Assembly (NCBI GenBank): GCA_947179485.1
Contig: OX359247.1
Span: forward strand, 46,349,131-46,413,130
Direction: 5' to 3'
DNA from: Allacma fusca
Taxonomy: Eukaryota > Arthropoda > Collembola > Symphypleona > Sminthuridae
Length of the DNA: 64,000 bases
Below are positions 1-11,434 of this stretch, piece by piece. Under the pieces are notes generated by a model that made no database searches, had not been told where the DNA came from, and was given only the letters and a program-made list of their open reading frames with translations. A program made the translations under genes and the position numbers. Position 1 is the stretch's first letter. Each line of letters begins with the position of its first letter.

Positions 1-441
1 TTCTGCCTGGGCTTCGGCAAATCTGGCTTCCAACTCCAATTGTCTCATCCTTATAGTCGACGAACTTTGTGAGGCAGCAGTCTTGTGCGACGAAATACTC
101 GCTGGTTTGCTCCTCCTTCCCGACGGGATATTTTGAAGAGACAATAAATCCAACCCTTCTGACATTCTGGGCAGTCCAGGTCTTCGAGATGGCGTTGCGT
201 GCCCATATGGCGATTTTGCCCTTCCTCGAATCCCACTTCCAGGATAGCCATAGCGGTCGGGTGGTACACCCCGATTCTGTCTCACACTCCGACGAAGCTC
301 ATGTTCAGGATCCTCTTGGAGTCCGGAATCCATCATACCAGCTCCTTGTGACGTTGAAGGATTGTCTCTGTCTACCCAATTCTCATCCGCTGGAGGATCA
401 TCACCGCGCACATCATCACAATAATCACCAAAATGAGCCAT
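1..441 (-). CDS. partial gag-like ORF, N-terminal 147 codons
   Basis: An open frame starts at ATG 441 and runs to position 1 with no stop, so it continues beyond the window. The 147 residues begin with an acidic segment (MAHFGDYCDD...), pass through an Arg/Gly/Pro-rich basic stretch and a Ser-rich linker, and end in a charged helical segment containing RMRQLELEARFAEAQAE. Such Leu/Glu/Ala helices are common near the start of BEL/Pao Gag proteins, ahead of the capsid region. There is no zinc finger or capsid signature in the visible part, so the family call rests on the helix and the leader behind it. The plus-strand frame at 69-626 is a shadow of this one. Confidence 0.55.
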   Translation of the reverse strand, partial: MAHFGDYCDDVRGDDPPADENWVDRDNPSTSQGAGMMDSGLQEDPEHELRRSVRQNRGVPPDRYGYPGSGIRGRAKSPYGHATPSRRPGLPRMSEGLDLLSLQNIPSGRRSKPASISSHKTAASQSSSTIRMRQLELEARFAEAQAE

Positions 442-1342
442 TATTAAGCCTTAGGAGGAATAATTGTGTAAAAATGTCACCAAATATAATTTTCCTGTCC
501 ACAAAACACGCTAATTCACGATCCGGTTCGAAGGACCACTATGTCGCCAACAAACCGGGGACGACACCGAACCCGGCCGTCGAAAGCTCAGTGAGATATG
601 ACATAGACAAAAAATTACAGCTGTAGGAAGAAACTCACTAATTACTTTCAAACCTACCATGTAAGGAAAATGAATGGGTGTAGGAATCCACTAGGTGTTT
701 CTGAACAGTAAAAGTAACCTCTTTAATTAAATAATAAACAAAATATTTATACACAAAAATATTCCCCAAACTTATTCTTCAAAAACTCAACTATTCTCTG
801 AATTGTAATTATCTCAGTATGAAACTAATTCATTATAAAATTATTAAACCCAAATTCACTTTAACTTTGAAAATAATAAAATTAATTAAACCAACAAATT
901 AATATAAAATAACAGCCTATTTGGTTTACAAGGAATCAGGTAAGTGCAGAGAGATTTACAAGTCACCTTGACTCTCTGACTTCAGGACGCTGAATAATTT
1001 CCTTCTGGAACTTCACCTTCCAAATTCACTCCGGAGTGAAGTTCCATTACCTTACAACGTAATTCCCTTTACCATCATCGTTACAATAATTAACATTAAC
1101 ATTCCTTTCTTTTCTATTCTTAACTATGTAACGACCACCAGTAACATTATTAGAATCATAACGTTCATTGTGAACACCTGCAGTAACACCTGCAGCACAC
1201 TTAACGTCAGCACGGTCGCCCTAAACTCCAGAAATAACTTCCACTACCTCCATAACCTTCTCATTGGTTAGCTTCGACTCCACAGCCTTAGGCAAGTCAC
1301 GTAGACTTTTATCTGACGTCTGAGCTGCGTTGGTCGACGACA
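1..1342 (-). mobile_element. 5' end of a BEL/Pao-like LTR retrotransposon, cut by the window edge
   Basis: Read on the minus strand, a sequence beginning TGTCGTCGACC at 1342 leads through an AT-rich stretch with a TATA-like TATAAATA near 750 to a primer-binding-site-like TGGCGACATAGTGG at 549 and then to an open gag-like frame from 441. The boundary at 1342 is where homology with the array spacers (also at about 16800 and 41125) starts. The TGG-starting site followed by a GGTCCTTCGAACC stretch resembles the leader of BEL/Pao elements as I remember them. The LTR 3' boundary is not clear because no CA end is visible. The family assignment is inference from the leader and the gag N-terminus. Confidence 0.5.
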
Positions 1343-2449
1343 TATGGAACAGTAAAATAAAAATGACGAACAAACCATTCTGAATATTTAGTACTCACAA
1401 ATGCAAATTGGAAACAAACATTCCTTTCCAAACTGGATGAAACATTTGGAATGAATGAAATATTGCGTACACATATACGATTCAAATTTTTGAGCAGTTT
1501 TTCAAATCGAGGCTGAAGTTTTGCTACACAAATTAAATGAGTATTTCTTCATTCATCTTTTAAATTTCTAAAATTATGATTTTCTCTGCGTAGGTTTTGA
1601 AGTTTCATTAGTTAGTACTTGAGTTTATTATGCTCAAATGGGTGAAACGTGTTATACAATTTACATAATTATTGTACAAAATAAGGTAGTAGCTTCTATT
1701 TACACCAGTTAGATAAACACACCCCAACTGTATAAAATATTGGGATGCATAAATTAACTTTAAAGCTGATTCCACGAATCGTTTGTATGCATACTTAGTG
1801 GGGCAGCTTTAGTGCATACACTTGGCTTCTGTACTTTACATGAAAATAATAAGTACTTAAAAAATTAATTGAATACCAAATGCACAGGTAAGCATGATGG
1901 CAACAATTTCCTGGATTACAGTATTACTCATGATTACCCATATTCAATTCGTCTTCTTCAGCTTTTTGCCCAACATGCCTCGGTATAGGGCAATGTGAAT
2001 GTAGAGCGTTCGGAATTGCCATTTTAAAGATGTTTTTGAATCAAATCATAATGTATCAAAGATATGAGTGTCTCTGCAACCTGGGGGATCATTTTGCTTA
2101 AAACACTATAATAATTAAACTTAAAATGTATTAATAGGAAGGCAACTTTAATGTTAGCAATATTTCATTCTTGGTACTGGAGTTTCGGAAAAACCAGTTA
2201 CCAAAATATACCAGCCGGTATTTTTACCTTATTGAGTTGTATGTAATTACATAAAGTTCACAATGTGCTCCAGCCACGATAATCCTCCTAAAACATGGAA
2301 TGTCTAAATATATAAATCCAGCAACCAGCACCAAGTTATTTATAAAGTGAAATGAAAAAAGCAACTAGGCTGGAAAATAATACGTTTTTCGTTTGGCATA
2401 CATGACATATACATGAATTTCTACTTTCTTAGTGAGTGTAAAGTGAGTA
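1343..2449. repeat. array spacer upstream of the first glycine-rich gene
   Basis: No gene seen. This non-coding DNA recurs with substitutions and indels at about 5800-6950 (before the second glycine-rich gene), at 16790-17220 and at 41110-41300. Landmarks are TGAATGAAATATT, TGAAGTTT(G/C)ATTAGTTA and CTCCAGCCACGATAATCC. It is the upstream flank of the glycine-rich gene in the ancestral unit. Confidence 0.75.
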
Positions 2450-2455
2450 TATAAA
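2450..2455 (+). promoter_or_regulatory. TATA box of glycine-rich gene 1
   Basis: TATAAA within GAGTATATAAAGGAG, about 130 bp upstream of the ATG. The same box with the same downstream CCTGCAGTACTCCTAC sequence precedes the paralogue at 6951. Confidence 0.75.
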
Positions 2456-2580
2456 GGAGTTTCGAGTTTGAGTCCTGCAGTACTCCTACAAATCTCCGAA
2501 CAATAACTTCCTTTTATTCTTCAATAATTAAATACATTTTTAACTATCTTCTCACGATCATTGTATTCAGAAGATTTAAA

Positions 2581-3170
2581 ATGGATCGTAGCATTCGGTA
2601 CATTTGGCTTTTCACCGCCATCGTTTTGTCTTTAAACTTGGTTTTATCCCATCCAGTCAACTCAGAAGGTAAATATCTCAAAACTAGAGTAAAAAACTGT
2701 TCTCTTTGAATATTTTGTATTTTTTCAATAGTGCATTGGTTTACCCATTTCAAGTTTAGTATTTCAATGGTTGCAATTTTGTTGGCGTGCTACAAATATT
2801 TTAACCAATTTCGCTGATTTTTGCGTTTATATTTTACAGCCGAATCGGAAGCGATTAAGAGCGAGACAGAAGACCGCCAGAATTGGGGTGGTGGTCATGG
2901 ACATGGTGGTGGAAATGGTGGCTACGGAGGTGGTGGTCACGGACATGGTGGAGGAAATGGCGGATACGGAGGTGGAGGTCATGGACATGGCGGCGGAAAT
3001 GGTGGTTACGGAGGCGGAAATGGTGGCTACGGAGGTGGACATGGTGGTTACGGTGGTGGACACGGGTAAGAAAATTACAATTTTTTAGAGCTGTAGTGGC
3101 GTAATTTCTCCAAAAAATAACCTTTATACTTATCTTAATATGTTCATTATTTCGCAGGAATGGGAGATAG
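2581..3170 (+). CDS. glycine-rich secreted peptide 1 (3 exons, 108 aa)
   Basis: Exons 2581-2668, 2840-3065 and 3158-3170, with GT-AG introns that keep one frame. Residues 1-23 are a signal peptide (hydrophobic core WLFTAIVLSLNLVLS). An acidic propeptide-like stretch (residues 24-45, HPVNSEAESEAIKSETED...) follows, then about 60 residues of Gly with His, Tyr and Asn in units such as GGGHGHGGGNGGYGG. The third exon adds only the C-terminal NGR. This layout (signal, acidic spacer, Gly-rich mature chain, Gly before a terminal basic residue) resembles arthropod glycine-rich antimicrobial peptides such as acanthoscurrin, but cuticular or structural glycine-rich proteins look similar. AATAAA lies at 3343. 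It is duplicated at 7082. Other frames across exon 2 are repeat artefacts. Confidence 0.85.
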
Positions 3171-3342
3171 TAAGGATTTAACTGACCCAGAATGGAGTTA
3201 CATATCTAATCCAGCAGAGACATTTTGACTGCCCCGCGAACAAACTTAAGGGAATTCCTCATGTTTCTGTATAATTTCAAAGTACCATTTCTTAACTAAC
3301 AGCATAACCCTTGCTGTTACAGTGAATTAAATTGCCAACCTT

Positions 3343-3348
3343 AATAAA
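3343..3348 (+). terminator. poly(A) signal of glycine-rich gene 1
   Basis: AATAAA about 170 bp after the stop. The identical context recurs 186 bp after the stop of gene 2 (7837-7842). Confidence 0.7.
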
Positions 3349-4941
3349 AAATTGTTGTTGTTTATGAAATGCAATTAAAACTTATTCCTAACTAATTTTG
3401 AACTAGCATTTGTCATTTGATATGACTGACTAATGTAGTTGATGTTTTAAATTGTAAGATTTCTTCCACTTTTAGTGAAAGTTCAACACCGCTATTGTAA
3501 GCTCATATTAATCATTACCCGGAAACTTGTCAGTTGTCACAATTATTTTTCTACATTGTGGGAGAAAGCTCGGCAAAGGCAATAACAAATACAAAATGTC
3601 ATTGGAAGCCATTTCTTCCTATATTATGGAAGTATGTACTAGATGTACAAGTTCAATACAGCTATTGTAAGTCCGTATTAATTATTAGATTCCACCTTTA
3701 AACGTATAAAAGCTAATCGTGTAAATCATGTTGCGGATATTACTTACAGTATGGTCTCTCCATTGGGAATCTACTCATTTTGTTTAGTATTATCAAAAAG
3801 GTAAAATACTAATATTATTCTCTAATGGGATACAAAATCTATAATTTTCATCAAGACTTACAACATTAGACAAAGTACAAGCAAGTATGTTTTGAAGTAA
3901 ATGGCACAGATGATTAGCATTAACGGTGCTTTTGCCTACGGGGTTAAGCGGTATTCTGTATTGAGACAGCCTCACACACATACACTCGAGGGGAAATATA
4001 TTTGTTAAAAGCATTTAAAATGTGTTTTGCTTACGGACAACCAGAGATCAGAGGCTCGGAAAGTATATAAACTTCAAGGTGTAAATACGAAACACAAGTA
4101 CTCCAAATGGTATTTGCCAAAAGTAAGCATAAAATACAAATATGAATTCAAAATACCAAGGGTAATTTATTAAACACTGTATTATAGAATATAAATACGT
4201 TAGTATAGGATATTCTAAATAAAATATATAAATGCTAATACTTTGAACAAGGTGTAAAATATGAAATTAAAATACTCTGGTTGAAGAATAAAATCCAAAA
4301 CACTTTTAATATCTTAGTGAATAACTGGCATTTTTCCTCAAAAACGTTTGAAAAGTCAATGTTGCATACCAAGACATAATTATACTAGAAAGCAGAGATG
4401 TTGCGTAATATCAAGTACTGTAGTTGAAAATACACACTTTGTGCATCATATATTTTGGTAAATATTGGTATTTGGTATTTGAAAGGTTTTCATGTGAATC
4501 TTGTTCCTGGTTAAGATAGGTAAAAATTATCATTATTAAATTGTCGGAATACCTAAAAATAGTTATAATGTGAAAATATCGTCTTTATAATGTGCAGAGG
4601 GGAAAGAATCCACGATTCGTTTGTAGGCATAATGTTGCAACGTGGGAAACCTTTAATGTGTACACTTGGCTTCTATGCTTGACATGAAAATAATAAGTAC
4701 TTAAATATATTCAGGAAATACAGTGAATATCAAATGCATGTACAGGTAAACGTGATTGCAAAAATTCACAGGAATAAAAATTATAAAATTTTTTTACTCA
4801 TTTTTAAAACGGTTGCGTATACATTAATTGAGTATTATTTCACTCATCTTATAAATTTCCAAAATTTTGACTTACTCTTCTGAAGTTTGATTAGTTAGAA
4901 CTTGAGTATATTATGCTCAAACAGGTGAAATGTATTATATA
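3349..4941. repeat. array spacer between glycine-rich genes
   Basis: No gene seen. Sequence after 3360 matches 7860-8100 and 10060-10350, and sequence after 4590 matches the upstream spacer at 1770-1900, so one tandem-duplication junction lies within this stretch. Confidence 0.6.
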
Positions 4942-5795
4942 TCTTCGGTGAAGAGGCAGAAGGATCTAGGTGCATGATCGATTAGAATCAAAATGATCTA
5001 CTTGCAGTTTCACTAAAGGCAAAATGATCTACTTGTGACTTGCATTGAATTTTAAAAGCAAAATGATCTAGATGCAGCTTTTCCTAAAAGCAAAATGATC
5101 TAGATACAGATTATAATAAAAACAATATAACTAAACACATGCTAATGCCGGTGTACAAAAATGCGAGGTATTCAAAATCTTTTATATATGCATTTAATTC
5201 CCCAATGCCTCCATTTCTTTCTTTCAGTAACATTGAAAAAAAATGTTGCCAATTATGATTTAACATTTGAAAATGATTCCGAATGTTATGATAATGGTGA
5301 TGATCGTAGAATACGATTTGAAAAAACTCCACGTTGAGAATTATTAAAGGGAAAACCTATTCAATGTGCACACTAACACATGAGCTTACTGTGATTTTGA
5401 TTCGTCTTTTAATTCGTCGATTTTAAAATAAATGAATGTTGCAGTTTTCGTAACTAAAAATGTATTAGATGCAATAATTGAAATTAACTTTAGTTGCCGG
5501 AATGATCCTTAGTAATAGAAAACCCTTCAGAGAATATTAACCCACAACCCTAGGTCAATTACAGTCATGGTTAGCCCTTAGAAGCCACGTGTCCTCCTTA
5601 CAGATGCTAGTTTTCTCACAAAAAAAAATGGACCAGCACTTAGATCATTTTGCTTTTAAGGAAAATTGTATGTAGATCAGTTTGCTTTTAAAGAGGCTTG
5701 CACCCAGTTCATTTTGCCTTTAGGGAAAAAGTTATGTAGATCATTTTGATTCTAATCGATTATGCACCTAGATCATTTTGCCTCTTCACCGACGA
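4942..5795. mobile_element. mariner-like MITE, TIR TCGTCGGTGAAGAGGC, TA target site
   Basis: Both ends carry an inverted repeat of about 60 bp (TCTTCGGTGAAGAGGCA at the left, the complement of TCGTCGGTGAAGAGGC at the right), flanked by TA. Inside both ends the word AAAATGATCT repeats in opposite orientations. No transposase is present. Paralogous spacers at 1650 and 17150 lack it. A decayed right end of another copy lies at about 5905-5975, and a much larger nested copy starts at 41304. Confidence 0.75.
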
Positions 5796-6950
5796 TATGT
5801 AACTTACATAATTATTGTAGAAATAAAGGAGCAGCTTCTATTTCACACCCCAACTGTCAAAAATATTCTGACTTATAATTTAAAATATTTTGAAGCATAA
5901 TTTTATCTCTTACACTTAGACCTTCAGCACTTAGACCATTTTGCCTCTTCACAGACGATATCTAGGTTGAAGTTTTGATAAACAAATCAAATGAGTATCA
6001 CTTCATTCATCCTACAGATTTCTAAAATTTCATTTTTTCTGCGTAGGTTCAGAAGTTTCATTAGTTGGAACTTAAGTATATGCTCAAACGGGGATATGCA
6101 ATATGGAATTTATATATTGTAGAAATAAGGCAGCGGCTTCTAAGTATTTACTCTATTCACATAATCTCACGTGAACTGTTTAAAATATTCTGACGCATAA
6201 TTTTATTTTAAAGCTGAATCCACTAACTAAGCGTTTGTAGGTATAATGGTGTTACGTGGAACACCTTTAATGCTTACACATCAACAAAATAATATGTACT
6301 TAAATAAATTCAGGAAATAAATTGAATACCAAATGTAAAGGTAAACGTGGTTCCAAAGCTTCCCCGGAATAACAGTTATACAGTGATTAACTGATTTTCA
6401 GTTCCTTCGCTTAATTTTTTGCCCAACGAGCCTATAGATATATGGCAATGTGAATTTAAAACATTCTGGATTGACATTTTACACATGTTTTTGAATCAAA
6501 TCCTCAGATATTTATGTCTTTACTGTATCTCGCTTTTTTGTATTACAATCTTTAGTACATGTGTTTGTATTACATTTTATTATCTTTAACAAAGGTGAGG
6601 ATCATTGGGTTAAAACACTTAAACTGAAAATGTATTAATAGCAAGGTGATTTTAAGTTTTATTCTTGGTATTGGGGTTTCTGAAACCCAAGTTACCAAAA
6701 TACATTAGCCGACATTTTTTATCTCTGTGACTTGTATGTACTACACATAAAATTCACAATGTGCTCCAGCCACGATAATCCACCTAAAAAAGTTAATTCC
6801 ATGGAGTGTCTACATATAAGTATAAATAAAGCAACAAAGCACCAATTTATTTATAAAGTGAAATGGAAAAAAACTGCAGGAAAATAATACGTTTTTCGTT
6901 TGGCTTTAGATACGAAGAAATACGTTACTTTCTAATTGCCGCAGTGAGTA
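5796..6950. repeat. array spacer upstream of the second glycine-rich gene
   Basis: No gene seen. It corresponds to the spacer before gene 1, with a fragment of a second TCGTCGG-type MITE at 5905-5975. From about 6760 to the gene it closely tracks 2265-2580. Confidence 0.7.
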
Positions 6951-6956
6951 TATAAA
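6951..6956 (+). promoter_or_regulatory. TATA box of glycine-rich gene 2
   Basis: TATAAA in GAGTATATAAAGGAG, 131 bp before the ATG, conserved with 2450-2455. Confidence 0.75.
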
Positions 6957-7081
6957 GGAGTTTTGAATTTGAGACCTGCAGTACTCCTACAAATCTCCGA
7001 ACAATAAGTTCCTTTTATTCTTCAATAAATAAGTAAATTTTTAACTAGTCTTTCCCGACCATTGTATTCTCAAATTTGAAA

Positions 7082-7651
7082 ATGGATCGAAGCATTCGGT
7101 ACATTTGGCTTTTTACTGCCATCATTTTGTTTTTAAATTTGGTATTATCGCATCCTATCAACTCAGAAGGTAAATATCTCAAATCTAGAGGAAAAAAGTG
7201 CTTTCTTTGAATATTTTGTATTTTTTCAATAGTGCATTAGTTCATCCATTTCAATGTTTGCAATTTTGTTGGCATGTTAAAAATATTGTGAGCTATTTAG
7301 CTGATTTTTACGTTTATAATTTACAGCCGAATCGGAAGCGCTTAAGACCGAGACAGAAGATCGCCAGAATTGGGGTGGTGGTCATGGACATGGTGGTGGA
7401 AATGGTGGCTACGGAGGTGGTGGTCACGGACATGGCGGTGGAAATGGCGGATATGGAGGTGGTGGATACGGAGGTGGAGGTCATGGACATGGCGGCGGAA
7501 ATGGTGGCTACGGAGGTGGACATGGTGGTTACGGTGGTGGACACGGGTAAGAAAATTACGATTTTTTAGAGCTGTAGTAGCGTAATTTCTCCAAAAAATA
7601 ACCTTTATACTTATCTTAATATGTTCATTATTTCGCAGGAATGGGAGATAG
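7082..7651 (+). CDS. glycine-rich secreted peptide 2 (3 exons, 106 aa)
   Basis: Exons 7082-7169, 7327-7546 and 7639-7651, with the same intron positions and phases as the copy at 2581. The signal peptide differs by a few hydrophobic swaps (IILFLN for IVLSLN). The acidic segment reads SEALKTETED instead of SEAIKSETED. The Gly/His/Tyr repeat has lost and gained short units, for a net loss of two residues. The third exon again adds NGR. Introns and 3' flank are also conserved, so this is a fairly recent tandem duplicate. The open frame and conservative changes suggest both copies are functional. Role is as for copy 1: extracellular and possibly antimicrobial, not proven. Confidence 0.85.
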
Positions 7652-7836
7652 TAAGGATTTAACTGGCCCAGAATGGAGTTACATATCTAATCCAGCAGAG
7701 ATATTTTGCCTGCCCCGAGAACAAACTTAAGGGATTGCCTCATGTTTCTGTATAATTTCAAAGTACTGAAAATTTGTAACATTTCTTAACTACCAGCATA
7801 ACCTTTGCTGTTACAGTGAATTAAATTGCCAACCTT

Positions 7837-7842
7837 AATAAA
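7837..7842 (+). terminator. poly(A) signal of glycine-rich gene 2
   Basis: AATAAA in the same context as 3343-3348. Confidence 0.7.
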
Positions 7843-8109
7843 AAATTGTTGTTGTTTATGAAATGCAATTAAAACTTGTTCATAACTAATTTTGAGCTAG
7901 CATTTGTCATTGATTTGATACGACTGACTAATATAGTTGATGTTTTAAATTGTAAGATTGTTACCACTTTTAGTGAAAGTCCAACACCGTTATTGTAAGC
8001 CCATATTAATCATTCCCCGGAAACTTGTCTGTTGTCACAATTATTATTTTTCTACATTGTGGGAGAGTGCTCGGCAAAGGCAATAACAAGTACATAATGT
8101 CTATGTAAG

Positions 8110-9299
8110 CAGAGCTGCTCTCAGGTACCAAAAAATCAGGATCCGCACCTGAACTCGACCCGTACCTGACATCAGAGTTGATTTCGGGTCACGTATTTTA
8201 CTGGATCCGGCCATGAACATGACTTGGACATGAATATGCAAGTACCAATAACAATCAAACCCGAACTTGGTATTTTATGATCAAGTAAACACTTGCAGGA
8301 CCAAGTTCATGGCCACAAGTACTTTCTGCCAGAACTTGAACTTGGTGTAGTACGCGCGTTTGGTACATTTTTATAACCCGAACATGAAACTTCAAGTATT
8401 TTAAAAATTAAGGAATAATATGTATTATGTCACATTAAATCGACAATTTTGTTTTATTATCAGCAAATTAAAAAATACAAACAAAAAACAATCAGCTAAC
8501 CACAAGCCCAAAAACTACTTTACAAATCCAATTTACTCTGCCCACTGTTTCATGCAATCTTTTTTAAAATTTTGAGCCACGCTTTAAGGCATAGTACTAT
8601 GCGAATTGTTTCTCCCACCATTTCGAAAGTAGGTGTAATAATTTAGTTTTACTTCTAAATAATTAATTCATTTTGCTGCGTGTAAATATTTTTACTTTGG
8701 TATTAAAGTAATACGACACTATCGCATGTACCAACGACGAAGCTGCTGGCTGACATTCCTTGTATGATCTGTGTCAGGGCTTGCAAAGAAAACGTAGCAG
8801 AAGTTTTAAAAAAAGTTTCGCAATTTGTATAATTTCCGCGCAAATCGTGGGGAAAGTACGTGAACTTGAAAAAAGCAAGTTTGTGGTCAAGTATTTGCAA
8901 ATGAATCTTGAACACGAACATGACTTGACGTTCAAGTCCAAATACTTTACTTGAACATGAACATGACTTGAAGTAAAATGTCGTGTTCGGGTTCTGCTTT
9001 TGGCTGGCCATGCCCCGTTAACTTCAAGTACTTTGAATTCTGGACATGAACATGACCCGAAATACGCGTGGTGTACTTGACCATGCGATCATTTCTGCCT
9101 GACATTTCAGGTAAAGTTTTTCTTCGCCCCGAACTTGCTCAGTCGGATCCGAGCCAGTACTTTACTTGTCAGGTATTTTTCGTCGGGTATTTCTAGGATA
9201 CCCGTACCTGAGAAATTACCTGAAGTTTGGATCCGATGTAAACCCGACCCGAACCCGAACCTGAACCCGCACTTGACTTTCAGGTTTTTCAAGCCACTG
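8110..9299. mobile_element. non-autonomous hAT-like element with ACTTGAACATG-type subterminal repeats
   Basis: The right end, read inward, is CAGTGGCTTGAAAAACCTG. The left end is CAGAGCTGCTCTCAGG, imperfect but with the CAG start typical of hAT. Both subterminal regions are built of degenerate ACCTGAACCCG and ACTTGAACATGAACATG words. It interrupts the array homology that runs to about 8100. No clear 8-bp duplication is visible and no transposase is seen, so the superfamily is inferred from the ends. Confidence 0.55.
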
Positions 9300-9786
9300 A
9301 TTTAATGTTAATCTTATTGTTAGCCTAAGATGGGAAAGATATTCGCATACCTTAAATGCTACATATTTTTAGGTTCTTTCGTAGTTCTTACATTTTAGCC
9401 TACTTACATAGATCACTCGTGCGATTTGACCCAACCTACAACCTGCATACATCAATCCCGAGATTTGTCCCTATACCTGTAACCGATACGCATCTTTGTC
9501 GGAATTGAACGACAGAGTAATATTCTTTAAGATCCTCTTCGAAGATTTTATGTACGGATATTTTAGACAATAAATTTATACACTGATTCTCATGTTGAAT
9601 CAACGTAATTTTCACTTTGCACGACAACACGTTATTTCGGAGGGGATCCAGACTTAGTGTCAATGCAAATAAAATTGAAATCGTTTGCACTGCAGCAAGT
9701 TAATAAAAGTAAAAAAAACATGTTCAAGAAACTCTAGATGGGGGTTTATACAGCGTTTTGGAATATCAAAGGTTCGCACACACATA
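9300..9786. other. stretch without recognised gene
   Basis: I see no coding signal. The 84-codon minus-strand frame at 9436-9690 has no signal peptide, motif or splice context. It may be insertion DNA flanking the hAT-like element. Confidence 0.4.
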
Positions 9787-9880
9787 TCGTCGGTCAAATT
9801 CTAAAAAGTACCATTTTCAATGGGTAGCGCATTTAAAAAGCATAGGTTACGATTTGAAAATGGTACTTTTAAAATCTAAC
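9787..9880. mobile_element. small palindromic MITE (TCGTCGGTCAAATT), right end truncated
   Basis: TA is followed by TCGTCGGTCAAATTCTAAA, and the complement of that sequence closes the element near 9880 with its last bases missing. The same family is intact at 31091-31191. Confidence 0.6.
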
Positions 9881-10602
9881 CAACTTAAGGGATTGACTCA
9901 TGTTTCTGTATGATTTCAAAGTACTGAACATTTGTAACATTTCTTAACTGACAGCATAACCTTAAATATATACATAAGTTGGATTGTTGTTTGTCAACAT
10001 GATAAAGTGTAATTATAAATAAACCCTGCTGTTACTGCAAATAAAATTGTTAACCTTAATTAAAACTTGTTCATAACTATTTTTGAGCTAGCAGTTGTCA
10101 TTGATTTGATGTGACAGACTTGTGTAAATTAGTGTTTTTAATTATAAGATGGCTACCACTGTCAGTGAAAGTATAACTCTGCTATTGTAAGCCCATATTA
10201 ATTATCATCCGGAAACATGTCAGTTTTCACAATTATTTTCCCCCAACGTGGGTGAGTGTTCGGCAATGGCAGTAACAAATACATATAATGTCGTTGGAAG
10301 CCGATTCTTCCTGTGTTGTGATGTACAAGATGTGGAATTAGACATTCATACAATATAAATAAATGTATAAGTGCACGATGAGACAGAATGAATTACTGAT
10401 GGAAAGCCGTTTTGGATTTGGACGAATGAACATCTTCCTTATATTTTTAACAAAATTTTAATACCAATGACCTGATACACCGTTTTTCATCCATACACGT
10501 TATGTGTAACAGGAACGGGAGAAATGAATGTCGGGAAAAGAGTGGTCGTTTGAGATATTAGGGATATTCATCATTTCCATGAATGAAATGCACATATTTA
10601 TT
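9881..10602. repeat. remnant of a third glycine-rich gene 3' flank plus spacer block alpha
   Basis: 9881-10350 matches the 3' flank of both glycine-rich genes (ACTTAAGGGATTG, TCATGTTTCTGTAT), but no coding exon remains. 10260-10600 (GATGTACAAGATGTGG..., ATGGAAAGCC) is a spacer block that recurs at 28590-28867 and 47450-47890. Confidence 0.65.
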
Positions 10603-10798
10603 TGATAGCGTTACGTTACGTTACAATATCGTTTTCTGTTTACACACGCTTAAGAGTTATAGTTATTCTGATAAATGTTTAGCACACCCTAGTTCCGTTA
10701 CCGATACGTTATTGGCTGCTCCAAATATAGGCCGTTACGTTAAAAACGGCGTTATTCCGTTATTGTTGGGTAAAAGTAACGTAACGGGCGCATCACTG
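10603..10798. mobile_element. short hAT-like MITE with GTTACG repeats, left end eroded
   Basis: The right terminus, read inward, is CAGTGATGCGCCCGTTACG, followed inside by further GTTACG words. The left end has GATAGCGTTACGTTACG, so its first bases are lost. The 77-codon frame at 10583-10816 is a by-product of the repeats. Confidence 0.5.
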
Positions 10799-11426
10799 CT
10801 CGTGAGTAAAACTTGACCTGGGAGAGTTTAATCGTCATTTAAAATCAGTCGATTATTTCCTTCGGTATCCTTATCCTCTATAAATATAACAACAGCAAAG
10901 GAGACAAGTAATTTCGGTGCAACATCTGTAGATTTGATGCAAATTATGCTAAGGTAGGATCATTGATTTGAAAAAGCCTATTTTTGTCAGAAAATCATAA
11001 AATAACAGCAAAGTGCGTGAGTCAAACAAAGCAATCTGTTTCAAGCATTTAAAAATCATAAATGACAAAACTACAGCTGCCGAATCAACCCGGACGTATC
11101 AAGGACTAACGCATCACCAATCTTTCATGGGACTGTCTTTCTAGTTAGGTGAGACAAATAGTTCCAGATTATGAAATAAGGGTTTCATTGACTTTGGAAA
11201 AAAACGAAGTTGCGGCTTTAGTTAAACATGTTCTAGATCCATTTTTACTCGAAGCTTTGGTAATGAAATGTTTTCCACTTGTTTAAGTTACTTTGTTAGA
11301 TTTTTATGAAGATCCGGAAGAATCACGGTACCTGTACTTCATGGAGGAGCTCATTCAAAATTTTGAAACTGCAACTAACAAGTGTGAACTCACTTAGAAG
11401 TCCTGATTTGAGAATCGAATAATCTG
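10799..11426. repeat. fused spacer blocks; B-type gene and tRNA deleted from this unit
   Basis: 10799-10860 matches the spacer before the B-type genes (CGTGAGTAAAACTTGACC, also at 30774 and 48259). By 11070 the sequence matches the spacer before the second A-type gene (36345 on). The B-type gene and tRNA that separate these blocks in the other units are absent here. No gene seen. Confidence 0.6.
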
Positions 11427-11434
11427 AACACGCT

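Noticed and set aside
69-626. 185-codon plus-strand ORF
   Set aside because: Antisense shadow of the gag-like frame and leader of the BEL/Pao-like element. No motif of its own.
2771-3104. Met/Val/Glu-rich and Trp/Arg-rich ORFs across the glycine-rich exon, both strands
   Set aside because: Frame-shifted readings of the Gly repeat. The spliced frame with signal peptide explains the sequence.
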